From assembly GCA_963682005.1 (NCBI GenBank), contig OY820914.1:620001-684000 (forward strand): a stretch of 64,000 nt of DNA, in the 5' to 3' direction. The translations under genes and the position numbers were made by a program. Of the stretch, positions 1 to 8,971 are shown piece by piece. The notes beneath the pieces were generated by a model, which searched no databases, was not told where the DNA came from, and worked only from the letters and a program-made list of their open reading frames with translations. Source of the stretch: CAIYUC01 sp963682005. Lineage in GTDB: Bacteria; Bacteroidota; Bacteroidia; Bacteroidales; FEN-979. Position 1 is the first letter of the stretch; every line of letters begins with the position of its first letter.

Positions 1-363
1 CTCCTCTCCTGTCACGGCTGCCCTGTGATCATGGATGGCTTTTCATCGGAAATAGCCGTCATTGAAGAGAAAAAGACAGCGGAACCGTCTCCTTTCATAT
101 CCACACGGATAATGCAGCGGATTGAATCTGAACATCTTTCAGGTACCCGGGCCGGCCGGCCGGCCTTCAGCCTGTATTCCCGCCCCGTATTGGCCACCCT
201 GATCATATTCATAGGGATCGTGATCGGGTTCTCGCTGGGGTTTATTGGAAATTCCGCTTACACTTCCGGTCAGAAACGGGAGGCTCGCCTGGAACAGATC
301 AAGGCCGAGCTTTCAATTTCCGACGTTGCAGCCGGGACTGAAACATTTTTCATCAATAACTAA
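1..363 (+). CDS. Anti-sigma factor, zinc-finger (zf-HC2) type, 5' partial
   Basis: The frame is open from the first base, so the gene begins before the window; the GTG at 25 and ATG at 31 are probably internal. The first codons give a CxxC pair (codons 4 and 7) in the context LLSCHGCPVIMDGF, which matches the C-terminal half of the HxxxCxxC zinc finger of anti-sigma factors. A basic and proline-rich linker follows, then one hydrophobic segment of about 22 residues (DNA about 175-255) and a short extracytoplasmic tail with a coiled-coil look. The family sequesters an ECF sigma factor at the inner membrane. The sigma gene is expected just upstream and is not visible. The next gene is a periplasmic Spy-like protein 9 bp downstream, a common Bacteroidota arrangement. 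Class is likely; signal sensed is unknown. Confidence 0.68.
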   Translation, partial: LLSCHGCPVIMDGFSSEIAVIEEKKTAEPSPFISTRIMQRIESEHLSGTRAGRPAFSLYSRPVLATLIIFIGIVIGFSLGFIGNSAYTSGQKREARLEQIKAELSISDVAAGTETFFINN

Positions 364-372
364 TAGGATCAT

Positions 373-933
373 ATGAACTTCTTTTCGAAAAACAAAGTGG
401 TATTCTGGCTTCTTGTATTCCTTGTCGTGCTAAATCTTTCCGCACTCGCTACGTTCATCATATTCTTTTCAACCTCCTCCCCAGGACCAAATGAAATGAC
501 ACCGGGAAAATCCTGCTCAAACTTCTGCAGGGAATTATCCCTGACACCGGATCAGTCGGCGAAGGTATCACCGGTCCTGGCCAAATACAGGAACCAGACA
601 GACCCCGTTTCTGCAAGTATCAGGGATCAGCGCCTGCTGGTCCTGGATGAACTTGCAAAAGACGATCCGGATACACTACTTCTCTCCCAATACACCCGCA
701 ATATAAGTTCACTGCAGGAACAACTGCAGAAAGCCTCGATACACCAGTACTTCGAGCTTAAAAAGATCTGTACACCCGACCAGTGCCGGAAACTTACCTC
801 TCTTTATTCTGAACTCTATGGCTGCAAAGAATGCGGAATGGGGAAAGGAAGTGGAAAAGGTATGATGTACCGTCATGGACAGGAACGGCAGCGCGGATGC
901 TGCGACAGCGGATCCACCGCCGGGAACAGGTAA
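373..933 (+). CDS. Spy/CpxP-like periplasmic (LTxxQ) heavy-metal sensor family protein
   Basis: The 186-residue protein has an uncleaved-looking N-terminal membrane anchor (about residues 9-32) and a periplasmic helical domain with the LTPDQ motif at residues 57-61, the hallmark of the LTxxQ/Spy/CpxP/CnrX-like fold. Two cysteines (48, 52) precede the motif. The C-terminus is rich in Cys, Gly, Met and His (GCKECGMGKG, a later CC pair), which suggests metal binding. Family members act as periplasmic chaperones or as envelope-stress and metal sensors paired with an ECF sigma/anti-sigma system, and this gene directly follows the anti-sigma gene with 9 bp between them. The function as metal sensor is inferred from composition and context. 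Confidence 0.6.
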   Translation: MNFFSKNKVVFWLLVFLVVLNLSALATFIIFFSTSSPGPNEMTPGKSCSNFCRELSLTPDQSAKVSPVLAKYRNQTDPVSASIRDQRLLVLDELAKDDPDTLLLSQYTRNISSLQEQLQKASIHQYFELKKICTPDQCRKLTSLYSELYGCKECGMGKGSGKGMMYRHGQERQRGCCDSGSTAGNR

Positions 934-942
934 AGCTGCGGG

Positions 943-1145
943 CTGCGGGCTTCCGACTTAAAACCCCCATTCTCTGTTCTCCATTCTCCATTCTCTATTA
1001 TCTGTCTTCCGTCTTCCGTCTGCGTCATCCCCGCGAATAGCGGGGCAAGCTTCGGGCTTCCGGTTTAAACCCACGATTCTCCATCCTCCATTCTCTATTA
1101 TCTGTCTTCCGTCTTCCGTCTGCGTCATCCCCGCGAAAGCGGGGA
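943..1145. repeat. Two tandem ~103-bp imperfect repeats with CCCCGC/GCGGGG hairpins
   Basis: Copy 1 (about 943-1045) and copy 2 (about 1047-1145) share the same order of parts: GCTGCGGGCTTCCGACTT-like start, a run of CCATTCTC-type units, CTATTATCTGTCTTCCGTC, and a terminal TCATCCCCGCGAA..GCGGGG hairpin (stem 1030-1045 in copy 1, 1129-1145 in copy 2). The long central block is identical in both copies. This is noncoding duplicated sequence; the ORFs crossing it are repeat translations. It makes up most of the 355-bp gap between the Spy-like gene and clpV. The terminal hairpin may also help terminate the upstream operon, though no T tract follows. Confidence 0.8.
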
Positions 1146-1192
1146 CAGTCCTCAGACCTTCATAGACTTCCCGGACGGATTTGGAATGTTTA

Positions 1193-1248
1193 GGGTAATA
1201 TTTGGAAATTAAAAAATAAATAATAAATTTACACCAAATATATTACCC
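1193..1248. promoter_or_regulatory. Inverted repeat upstream of clpV
   Basis: GGGTAATATTTGG at 1193-1205 is mirrored by CCAAATATATTACCC at 1234-1248, with a 2-nt bulge in the right arm. The loop between them is almost pure A/T. The right arm ends 41 bp before the clpV start. The placement at the head of the T6SS plus-strand operon suggests an operator or promoter-embedded binding site, but no regulator is identified. Confidence 0.4.
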
Positions 1249-1288
1249 TTTAGGATATACAATTCAAATCATTAACCTGTTAAAAACC

Positions 1289-3751
1289 ATGGCTGATTTA
1301 AATTATTCTGATGAGATCAAACAGGCTATTGTTATAGCCCAGGCCATTGCCCGTGAAAATTCAAATGAAAAATTCTCACCGGCACACCTTCTTAAAGCAC
1401 TAATGAATAAGGAATTAGGTGTTGTCGATTTCCTGAAATCCCTGCAAAAGGATATCTATTACATTGAAGAATGGGCAGAATTCAGGATTGAATCCTATCC
1501 CAAGACTTCAAGGCTGCCCGATCTCCCCAAAGCCGATAATGAAGCAATTTCCGTATTTAATGAAGCAGATAATATCAGGGTGAAACTATCAAGCGATAAT
1601 ATCAATCCCCTGAGCGTATTTATTTCCCTCTGTACACCCGGGGTAGGATTTACCTACGAACAGTTGAAAACATTGCCGGTTACGCCTGCCGAACTGATAA
1701 ATGCATTGATCAACCAGGCATCGCTACGGGAAACCATTGGGAAACCAGCGACTCCGGGTGCCGTACCAAACCTGCAGAATACTTCGCTGCTGAAATATAC
1801 CATTGATAAAATCGACCTTGCCAGGACGAACAACCTTCAGAAAGTGGTCGGAAGGGATAAGGAGATCCGCATGATCGCAGAGATCCTCGGAAGGCGCACA
1901 AACTCAAATGTGCTGATCATCGGGGACCCCGGGGTCGGAAAGTCAGCGGTAATCAACGGATTCTGCCAGATGGCCACCCAAAATGACAACGAATGGCTGA
2001 GCGGACTCCAGGTGTTTGAACTCTCCTTCGGCAATCTCCTTGCCGGTGCTTCCTATAAAGGGGAAGTGGAGGACCGCCTTCAAAAGATCTTCGCCGAGAT
2101 AAAGAATTTCAGCATGGGTGTACTGATCATCGAAGATATCCATGAATTGCTCGACAAGTTTGGCGCAGCACCGGGAGCCTCGAACCTTATCAAGCAGGAA
2201 CTTGGAAAAGGCGAAATGACCATCATCGGCACTTCAACCATCGATAACTTCACAAAGATCATCGAACGCGATAACAGCTTCAAAAGGTTCTTCGAGGTGC
2301 TGAAGATCGAAGAGAACAATGACAAAGAGGTCTTCGAAGTGCTGAAAAGCGTCATTCCCGGCTATTATGAGGAGCACCATGGATATCACGTATCGGAAGA
2401 CGCCTTAAAAGAGACCATCCGCCTTACACGCAGGTACCTCAAGGAACGTAGCCTTCCTTCTGCTGCCATTGATCTGCTCGACAGAACAATGTCAGTGGTC
2501 AAGATAACCAAGATATTTACCGGGTCGATCCTCCAGGAGATCAGGGATGCGCTTACAGCCCTGGCAGATGCCCCGAAAGACGAGGTTTATTCAGCAACAC
2601 TTCAGGATCTCCTGCTTCAGCTTACAAAAAAAATAAACCCGGTGATACTGGTACAGTTGCAGGAAGAAATCAATCCCACGCTATACAGCGATCCGGATGA
2701 ACTGAAGAAATACCTCGAAGATTCATTAGCGAAGATCACGGCCATAGCAGAACAGGACAAGAAAGACATAGAAATTACCGACATTGCCGCCGTTGTTGCG
2801 CAGAAAACCAACATCCCGATCGGGAAGCTGCAGAGCGGTGAACGTGAAAAACTCCTGAATTCCGAGGCATACCTCACCAAGCGTGTTGTTGGCCAGGATC
2901 ATGCGATAAAGATCATTACTGAAGCCATCCTTGAATCGCGGTCAGGGATCAATAAAACAGGCAGGCCGATCGGCTCATTCTTCTTCCTGGGACCAACAGG
3001 GACGGGGAAAACAGAGCTCGCCAAATCGCTTGCAGAATTTCTCTTTAACGATGAAGCTTCCATGATCCGGTTCGATATGTCGGAATTCAAGGAAGAACAC
3101 TCAGCCGCATTATTGTATGGCGCACCACCGGGATATGTCGGGTATGAAGAAGGCGGCATGCTTGTAAACAAGATAAGACAACGCCCCTATGCTGTCGTTC
3201 TGTTTGATGAGATCGAAAAGGCCCACAGCTCTGTATTCGATATCTTCCTTCAGATCCTAGATGAAGGAAAACTGCACGACCGCCTGGGCAAAGAAGGCGA
3301 TTTCTCCAATGCCGTCATAATATTTACCTCGAATATCGGAAGTAAATATATTGTTGATTCATTTGACAAGGGCGAGATACCCTCACATGCAAACCTGATG
3401 GAGATCATGTCGAAGAATTTCCGTCCCGAATTCCTGGGAAGGCTTGATGAAATCATCCCCTTTGCCCAGATTACAAAGGACATTGCCCTGATGATCCTCG
3501 AGATCCATATGAAAAGCCTGTTCAAAGCCCTTGAAAACAAAAAGATCCGCCTCGAGATAGACCAGGAAGCCAAGGAACAACTGGCTGTTCTCGGGTTCAA
3601 TCCGCAATATGGTGCCCGACCCCTGATCGGGGTCATCCGAAACCAGATGAGAAGACCCCTTTCCAGGAAGATCATTTCCGGTGAAATCGGGGAAAATTCC
3701 AATATCAGGCTTTCCTATAAAGATGAAAATTTTGTTTGGGAAACCTTCTGA
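1289..3751 (+). CDS. tssH: T6SS sheath-recycling AAA+ ATPase ClpV (TssH)
   Basis: This 820-residue Clp/HSP100 protein has an N-terminal Clp repeat domain (about 1-145), a first AAA+ module with Walker A GDPGVGKS at 212-219 and Walker B VLIIED at 278-283, and a second with Walker A GPTGTGKT at 568-575 and Walker B VVLFDE at 636-641. The D2-small domain closes with a GARPL motif. ClpV threads contracted sheath subunits and returns TssB/TssC to the pool in the cytoplasm. It heads the core operon and is followed by tssB after 59 bp, the usual order in Bacteroidota T6SSiii clusters. It is shorter than proteobacterial ClpV (about 880 residues), mainly in the middle domain. Assignment as ClpV rather than ClpB rests on the T6SS context. 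Confidence 0.93.
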   Translation: MADLNYSDEIKQAIVIAQAIARENSNEKFSPAHLLKALMNKELGVVDFLKSLQKDIYYIEEWAEFRIESYPKTSRLPDLPKADNEAISVFNEADNIRVKLSSDNINPLSVFISLCTPGVGFTYEQLKTLPVTPAELINALINQASLRETIGKPATPGAVPNLQNTSLLKYTIDKIDLARTNNLQKVVGRDKEIRMIAEILGRRTNSNVLIIGDPGVGKSAVINGFCQMATQNDNEWLSGLQVFELSFGNLLAGASYKGEVEDRLQKIFAEIKNFSMGVLIIEDIHELLDKFGAAPGASNLIKQELGKGEMTIIGTSTIDNFTKIIERDNSFKRFFEVLKIEENNDKEVFEVLKSVIPGYYEEHHGYHVSEDALKETIRLTRRYLKERSLPSAAIDLLDRTMSVVKITKIFTGSILQEIRDALTALADAPKDEVYSATLQDLLLQLTKKINPVILVQLQEEINPTLYSDPDELKKYLEDSLAKITAIAEQDKKDIEITDIAAVVAQKTNIPIGKLQSGEREKLLNSEAYLTKRVVGQDHAIKIITEAILESRSGINKTGRPIGSFFFLGPTGTGKTELAKSLAEFLFNDEASMIRFDMSEFKEEHSAALLYGAPPGYVGYEEGGMLVNKIRQRPYAVVLFDEIEKAHSSVFDIFLQILDEGKLHDRLGKEGDFSNAVIIFTSNIGSKYIVDSFDKGEIPSHANLMEIMSKNFRPEFLGRLDEIIPFAQITKDIALMILEIHMKSLFKALENKKIRLEIDQEAKEQLAVLGFNPQYGARPLIGVIRNQMRRPLSRKIISGEIGENSNIRLSYKDENFVWETF

Positions 3752-3810
3752 AATTTCGTAATATTGTAATTGATTTGTTATTTTCAAAAAACTAATTAAT
3801 ATTTTTTCTT

Positions 3811-4269
3811 ATGGCACAAAGTAAAGTAACCATTGGCGGTGAAATCGTCAAAACAAAGGGTGTTGAAGCGATCAAAGACTTGCAGGAAAACAGGACCATG
3901 ATCGTGCAGAAACTGACACAGAATGCTCCTTCTAAGCCGGAAATAGTGGAAGGCCTGAAAAATATCGATGATGTGTTCGAAAATTTTAAACCTTCTGCCG
4001 AAGTTAATTTCAAGGATAAGGAAGGCTCAAAGGTTTCCGAAGAACTGAATTTTAAATCCCTTGCCGACTTCAGCCTTAAAGGACTGACTGATAACAGCAG
4101 TTTCCTGAGTGATCTGAAAATCCAATCAGAAACCTTTCAGCAGGTCCTGCGTGAACTGAAAAACAATAATCGTCTTAAAAAAGCAATGACTGATGAAGGC
4201 GGTAAGGTAGCACTGGTCAAATCCCTTATGGCGTTGATCAAAGAACTTGAAGAAAACGAACGTGTTTAA
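3811..4269 (+). CDS. tssB: T6SS contractile sheath small subunit TssB
   Basis: The 152-residue protein matches the VipA/TssB (T6SS_VipA, formerly DUF770) family in size, in its position directly before TssC, and in sequence: a short beta-rich N-terminus, a conserved region like SADFSLKGL and a C-terminal helical segment that pairs with TssC. TssB and TssC assemble into the cytoplasmic contractile sheath that drives the Hcp tube. The start ATG at 3811 follows an A/T-rich leader with no Shine-Dalgarno site, usual for the phylum. The gene lies between clpV and tssC, with 18 bp to tssC. No oddities were seen. Confidence 0.92.
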   Translation: MAQSKVTIGGEIVKTKGVEAIKDLQENRTMIVQKLTQNAPSKPEIVEGLKNIDDVFENFKPSAEVNFKDKEGSKVSEELNFKSLADFSLKGLTDNSSFLSDLKIQSETFQQVLRELKNNNRLKKAMTDEGGKVALVKSLMALIKELEENERV

Positions 4270-4287
4270 TTTATAAAATATACGATC

Positions 4288-5670
4288 ATGGAAGAACAGA
4301 AAGACGCCCGTCAGCAAGACGGTTTACAATATAAGGAAAAAATCCAGAGTGAAATTGATTCCCAGACTCCTGCTGAGGTCCTGAAAGCCAGCCTGGAACA
4401 GCTCCAGTCTACGCTGAAGATGGAAAGCTTTGATTTCATTGCTAATCTCGTTGAAGGGGCAGAGAACCTTAATCCCGAGAAAAAGGCCAGGAAGAAAATA
4501 TTCCTTTCCGAAAGCACCCGGAAAAAAGAACGCAAAGACCTGAAGAATAAGCTTAAGCTTTGGGTTGACGTCCTTACTACGGAAGGAGATCTGTACAGTA
4601 TGGTTGAATCAGCTGAAAAATCTTATGAAGAAACCAAAAACCTTTACCAGGAAAACCTCTCCAATGCTGTTGAAACCGTAAAAGACCTTGAGCGTTCCTA
4701 CAGGTCTGTCGCGCTTTTCTACCGTAATACGGAAGAGGACAAAACAAACTACATTTCGATCATGAATGCTTCCCTCGAACAGATCACCGATCCGGATGTG
4801 ACTGCATTCCAGGATACGATCGAACGGGAGTTCAACAGCAAATACGACAGGCTCGACCTTTGCGAAAACTACAGCCTTCTTGTCATACCCGGATTCCTCG
4901 GAAGCAAGCAAAACATCGCCGAATGGGGACGCAGGGCCAACAAATACAGGGTCATGCTTGTCACCGACTACCGCGGCGATACGTTTGAAGAAGCCGGAGA
5001 CCTTCTCGATATGATTGAATCAGACAAGCTGAGCGGCGGAGAAGATTACCTTTCAAACGTGCTGCTGACATGCAACTGGCTTGTAGGCAGGGAAAAACAT
5101 GCCGAGATCAATGAGGAAGAACCTTTATACCTTCCGCCTTCAGCAGTATTGGCAGGAAGAATGTACACCACGTCGATCGCCCAGGTTGTCGCCGGAAAGA
5201 AATTCGGCGAACTCCTCGGTGTCCAGGGTACAATGCTTCCGATGCTGAAAAGTGAGCTGAGCAAATTACGCGAAATGGGCGTCGTTCCCACCGTTGATGA
5301 ATGGGGAAAGATCATGGCCTTCAGCGACAAAACCCTTTATGATGGAGCCAACAAGAAATTCCAGACTTATTCCATCGTACGAGTCTATGACTACCTTTCA
5401 AAAGTACTTGTCGATTTCTGTAACCGAAGGGCATTTGAGAATTTTGACGCAAAAACTGAACGTGAATTCAAAAATCAGATTACAACCTACCTTGAAGGTA
5501 AGAAGTGGGATGATAAGGTTATTGAGAATTACGAAATTATTACACTGAAGAAAGTTGATGACAAGGTTGTAATTGACATTGCACTGGAACCAAAATATCC
5601 GGCAGTTAGTTTCAAAATTAACCTGGAAGCCGAGAAAGAAGGCGACCGTTATAATTTCAAAGCAAGTTAA
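4288..5670 (+). CDS. tssC: T6SS contractile sheath large subunit TssC
   Basis: The 460-residue protein belongs to the VipB/TssC (formerly DUF877) family. Recognisable blocks are LLVIPGFLGSKQNIAEWG in the middle, then LAGRMYTTSIAQ and KKFGELLGVQG, which correspond to the sheath core. The N-terminal third is helical and charged and pairs with TssB. It forms the outer layer of the sheath and is the substrate extracted by ClpV. It sits 18 bp after tssB and 29 bp before the first hcp, so co-transcription is very likely. Confidence 0.93.
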   Translation: MEEQKDARQQDGLQYKEKIQSEIDSQTPAEVLKASLEQLQSTLKMESFDFIANLVEGAENLNPEKKARKKIFLSESTRKKERKDLKNKLKLWVDVLTTEGDLYSMVESAEKSYEETKNLYQENLSNAVETVKDLERSYRSVALFYRNTEEDKTNYISIMNASLEQITDPDVTAFQDTIEREFNSKYDRLDLCENYSLLVIPGFLGSKQNIAEWGRRANKYRVMLVTDYRGDTFEEAGDLLDMIESDKLSGGEDYLSNVLLTCNWLVGREKHAEINEEEPLYLPPSAVLAGRMYTTSIAQVVAGKKFGELLGVQGTMLPMLKSELSKLREMGVVPTVDEWGKIMAFSDKTLYDGANKKFQTYSIVRVYDYLSKVLVDFCNRRAFENFDAKTEREFKNQITTYLEGKKWDDKVIENYEIITLKKVDDKVVIDIALEPKYPAVSFKINLEAEKEGDRYNFKAS

Positions 5671-5699
5671 CCTAATTATTAACCTTAAAATTAAACACT

Positions 5700-6092
5700 A
5701 TGGCATTCAAAGCAAAATTTGTTGTAGATGGGAAAGAATACCTCATTTTATCCTCTTCCTATCATTTTTATCAGGAAACGGACGTCACCGGGAGGCCATC
5801 TTCTGTAGCCAGAGGTGGTCAGATCACAGTATCCGTTGAATCAAGTGATGACAATGACCTGGCTAAATGGATGGTCGACAGCTGGGGCCTTAAAGGCGGT
5901 AGTCTCAAGTTTTTCAAACGCGACAGCGAATCGGCTATCATGAAACAGGTTGATTTTGAAGATGCTTACCTGGTAAGCTACGATGAAACCTATTCACATG
6001 AAACGACGATGCCAATGGTTATTACCATTACCCTGTCCGCCAAGAAAATTAAAATTGGCGATGCAAGTCACGAAAATGAATGGATCAAGTGA
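5700..6092 (+). CDS. tssD: T6SS inner tube protein Hcp (TssD), copy 1
   Basis: The 130-residue protein starts MAFKAKFVVDGKEY and has the all-beta pattern and motifs of the Bacteroidota Hcp family (type VI needle protein): a YHFYQETDVTGRPSS segment, a WMVDSW segment and a SHETTMPMVITITLSA segment. Hexamers stack into the tube that is expelled by sheath contraction, and Hcp can carry small effectors in its lumen. It follows tssC after 29 bp. A perfect 14-bp hairpin lies 6 bp after its stop, before the second hcp. That could give this copy a more abundant transcript, as the main tube subunit would need. Confidence 0.9.
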   Translation: MAFKAKFVVDGKEYLILSSSYHFYQETDVTGRPSSVARGGQITVSVESSDDNDLAKWMVDSWGLKGGSLKFFKRDSESAIMKQVDFEDAYLVSYDETYSHETTMPMVITITLSAKKIKIGDASHENEWIK

Positions 6093-6098
6093 TTTTTC

Positions 6099-6149
6099 GG
6101 GGTTGACGAAAACTGGTATGACCAGGAATCTCCATTTTTCGTCAACCCC
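6099..6149 (+). terminator. Perfect 14-bp hairpin between the two hcp genes
   Basis: GGGGTTGACGAAAA (6099-6112) and TTTTCGTCAACCCC (6136-6149) are exact reverse complements around a 23-nt loop. The stem starts 6 bp after the hcp1 stop and ends 20 bp before the hcp2 start. A short CTAATTTT tract follows rather than a clean T run. It could be a partial terminator or a 3' stabilising structure that sets hcp1 transcript levels above the distal genes. Confidence 0.6.
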
Positions 6150-6169
6150 TAATTTTAAACTTACGGACG

Positions 6170-6571
6170 ATGACATTTAAAGCAGAATTAAAATTCAATG
6201 ACAGTAAGACCCCCTATACTGTAATTGAATGTGATTATGTATTCACACAGGAAATAGACATTACCCATAAACCTTCAGCCAGGCCGAAGGCAGGGATTGT
6301 AAACATTGTCGTCGAAACAAGGTCCGACCCCGAGCTGATCCAGTGGATGCTTGGCACCGGGAATGTGCGCAGCGGTGAGATCTCCTTTTTCCAGGACGAT
6401 GCAGCACAGAAAAAACTGAAATCATTATCATTCAAAGAAGCCATCTGCATCAAATTCTTTGAAAAATTCATACACTCTTCCGAAACACCGATGCTTACAT
6501 CCATCAGCTTTGTCGCCAAGGAACTTTCCCTTGATGGTGTGAATTACTCGACACAATGGACTAATTTTTAA
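6170..6571 (+). CDS. T6SS Hcp-family tube protein (TssD), copy 2
   Basis: The 133-residue protein is a diverged paralogue of the upstream Hcp. It shares the start pattern FKAELKFNDS, the block YVFTQEIDITHKPSARPKAG and the later HSSETPMLTSISFVAKEL, in the same order and spacing. It lies 11 bp before vgrG, so it may be the copy that contacts VgrG or forms the first ring, or one that carries a specific cargo. These roles are inferred from position only. Clusters of this subtype often encode several hcp genes. Not a frameshift of copy 1: both ORFs are full length with independent starts. Confidence 0.87.
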   Translation: MTFKAELKFNDSKTPYTVIECDYVFTQEIDITHKPSARPKAGIVNIVVETRSDPELIQWMLGTGNVRSGEISFFQDDAAQKKLKSLSFKEAICIKFFEKFIHSSETPMLTSISFVAKELSLDGVNYSTQWTNF

Positions 6572-6582
6572 AACGTACACCC

Positions 6583-8433
6583 ATGGCAACCGCTGTTGAG
6601 GCAAAAATCACCGTGGACGGAAACAAACTGGATGGATTTATCAGCCTTTCCGTTCGTCAGAATATTTTCCTGCACAACACCTTCGATCTCTATACCAGGA
6701 GCGATGCACTTGAACGGTTCTCCTCCTCTGCAGATACCTTCGTGGTCGATAAAGCCCAGAAACTGATCGGGAAAAAGATCACCATTGAACTGACACCCGA
6801 TACATCGAAATCAAAATCGAAAAGTGCAGTCATTTTCAAAGGAGTTATCCTTGAAGTACAGGGTATAAAATACCAGGATGCTTATAGCGGATCCATTTTA
6901 TTTCGCGGTTCAAGCATGGATATCAACCACGATTCCACAACCTATTGCCGTTCCTTTAAAGATAAATCCATTGATGATATTGTCAAACAGGTATCCTCGG
7001 ATTATCCTTCCAACCTGTTCTCCAAAACCAGCATCTCATCACGTTACAAGGAAGTGCTCCCCTATGTTGTTCAGTATAATGAAACCAATTTTGAGTTTAT
7101 CCGCCGCCTGGCAAAAATGTACGGGGAATGGTTCCTTGTGACCGGCGAAAATCAATTCTTCTTTGGCGATCCGCCCGAAAATAAAACCCAGCTTCTCCAT
7201 GGATTGGATCTCCACGAATTCTCTTTCTCGATGAAAATGGCTCCTGTTAAATTCACCTATACGAACTACAGCTATTTCAAGGAAGAGACCATAGAAAAGA
7301 ATTCAAGTGCGGCCCAGCCCCGCACAGATAATTACATGAAGCAAAGCCTGAATGCTTCCGATGATCTTTATACGGTTGAAGAAAAATACCATCACAATTT
7401 CCCGCTGTCGAAAGACCACCCCGACTCTGACGTGGAAAATGCAGTGAAGACCGGGAAAAAGTCCCGTGTTGCAGGACTGAACCTGGCTACAGGAACCACT
7501 GACAATCATACTCTGTCACTCGGATGCATTGTTAAAATAGAAGGATTGGGATCAACCGGTGCCTCCGGCAGCAAGATCAATTTTGGGGAATACCGGATCA
7601 TTTCCCTCTTTCACACGTGTGATGAAGCCGGGAATTATACCAATCACTTCGAAGCAGTACCTGTAACAGTGGAAGTCCCGCCACAGACGAATCCTTTTGA
7701 TTTTCCGCATTGCGGAACCCAGGGTGCCGTTGTCATCGATACAAACGACCCGGAAGGCATGGGCCGGATAAAAGTGCGGTTTTTCTGGCAGGCCAGCAGT
7801 GAAGAGTCTCCCTGGCTGAGAGTTATTACACCCTACGCAGGCAAAAATAAAGGAGTCTTTTTTATTCCCGAGATCGGTGAAGAAGTACTTGTCGGATTTG
7901 AAAATCAGAATGCAGATAACCCATACATCATCGGCTCTCATTTTAATGGAAAGAAGAAACCGGATGACTGGAAAAGCGACAAGAATATAAAGAAAGGCAT
8001 CCGGACCAACAGCGGCCACACCATCGAATTCAACGACGACAACGGAAAAGAAGAGATCACCATCTACGATAAAGACAACGTCAATACGATTGTCCTGTCA
8101 AGTCATGGCAAGGTGATGACCATCACATGCAAGGGCGATCTTAAGATTGAAGCAGAAAATATTGATATTACTGCACATAAGGATTACACCCTGAAGGTTG
8201 ATGGCAAGATCGACATTTCCTCTACAAAAGACACAGAGATCAAAGCCACCGGAAAATGCACAATTAAAACCAACCAGGATATGTCACTGGAAGCCATGTC
8301 GAACCTCAAAGCCAAGGCAAATGCAAGCGCCGAGATTTCCGGTGCAACCGTTGCCGCGAAGGGGTCGGGAACGGCTGAATTATCCGCAGGTGGCTCTACA
8401 ACCGTCAAAGGAGCCATAGTTCAGATCAACTAA
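6583..8433 (+). CDS. tssI: T6SS spike protein VgrG (TssI)
   Basis: The 616-residue protein has a gp27-like N-terminal region (about 1-350), a gp5 OB-fold (about 370-460) with the conserved block DPEGMGRIKVRF followed by WLRVITPYAG and GFENQNADNPYIIGS, and a C-terminal triple-stranded beta-helix needle made of short alternating repeats (about 500-616). It ends right after the needle, so it has no fused effector and relies on PAAR and adaptor proteins. VgrG trimers cap the Hcp tube and pierce the target. It is followed by a PAAR gene after 9 bp, fitting a spike-tip unit. Confidence 0.95.
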   Translation: MATAVEAKITVDGNKLDGFISLSVRQNIFLHNTFDLYTRSDALERFSSSADTFVVDKAQKLIGKKITIELTPDTSKSKSKSAVIFKGVILEVQGIKYQDAYSGSILFRGSSMDINHDSTTYCRSFKDKSIDDIVKQVSSDYPSNLFSKTSISSRYKEVLPYVVQYNETNFEFIRRLAKMYGEWFLVTGENQFFFGDPPENKTQLLHGLDLHEFSFSMKMAPVKFTYTNYSYFKEETIEKNSSAAQPRTDNYMKQSLNASDDLYTVEEKYHHNFPLSKDHPDSDVENAVKTGKKSRVAGLNLATGTTDNHTLSLGCIVKIEGLGSTGASGSKINFGEYRIISLFHTCDEAGNYTNHFEAVPVTVEVPPQTNPFDFPHCGTQGAVVIDTNDPEGMGRIKVRFFWQASSEESPWLRVITPYAGKNKGVFFIPEIGEEVLVGFENQNADNPYIIGSHFNGKKKPDDWKSDKNIKKGIRTNSGHTIEFNDDNGKEEITIYDKDNVNTIVLSSHGKVMTITCKGDLKIEAENIDITAHKDYTLKVDGKIDISSTKDTEIKATGKCTIKTNQDMSLEAMSNLKAKANASAEISGATVAAKGSGTAELSAGGSTTVKGAIVQIN

Positions 8434-8442
8434 ACAATCAGC

Positions 8443-8913
8443 ATGGGAAAGCCTGCTGCAAGGATCGGTGACATGCATACATGTCCGATGGTGACACCGG
8501 GCATGCCACCCGTACCCCATGTTGGCGGACCCATAACCGGACCCGGCACTCCCACTGTACTTATTGGAGGAATGCCTGCCGCCGTGATGGGCGACATGTG
8601 TACGTGCGTTGGGCCACCCGACACGATTATTATGGGCTCTACAGGGGTCATGATCGGAGGGAAACCGGCAGCACGAATGGGAGATCCTACAGTTCACGGC
8701 GGCATGATCGCGCTCGGATGTCCGACAGTTTTGATCGGTGAAATTATGCCAGGGTCTGTCACTCAACCAATATCACCTATTATATTGAATGCAATTCGAA
8801 ATTTACCCAACGAAACTGCAGTCAAAGCAGCCCAGCTTGGCACTCTGAAGGAGGCGGCAAAAAATGGAATTCCTTTTTGCGAGAAATGCGCATTAGCCAT
8901 CATGAAAGGATAG
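8443..8913 (+). CDS. PAAR-domain spike tip protein with short C-terminal extension
   Basis: Residues 1-100 form a PAAR domain, recognisable from PAARIGDMHTCP at the start, GGMPAAVMGDMCTC in the middle and GGKPAARMGDPTVHGG near the end; the His and Cys residues in these repeats bind the tip metal. A roughly 55-residue extension follows, with a CEKC pair near the C-terminus. PAAR proteins sharpen the VgrG tip and connect effectors to it. The extension is too short for a catalytic domain and may dock the nearby adaptor or nuclease. It is very similar over the PAAR part to the one at 12984-13643. The ORF on the opposite strand here is a shadow. Confidence 0.92.
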   Translation: MGKPAARIGDMHTCPMVTPGMPPVPHVGGPITGPGTPTVLIGGMPAAVMGDMCTCVGPPDTIIMGSTGVMIGGKPAARMGDPTVHGGMIALGCPTVLIGEIMPGSVTQPISPIILNAIRNLPNETAVKAAQLGTLKEAAKNGIPFCEKCALAIMKG

Positions 8914-8971
8914 CAAAACAAGTATTTCAAATTCAGAAAACAAAAGTTAATCATTAACGAAGCTAAGACAA

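Noticed and set aside
3250..3702. 150-codon frame on the minus strand inside clpV
   Set aside because: It lies in the antisense frame of a conserved gene and has no recognisable protein; shadow frame.
7552..8019. 155-codon minus-strand frame inside vgrG
   Set aside because: Antisense of the OB-fold coding region; no independent features.
8380..8766. 128-codon minus-strand frame over the PAAR gene
   Set aside because: The repetitive GMP/GGM codons of PAAR give long open frames on the other strand; not a gene.
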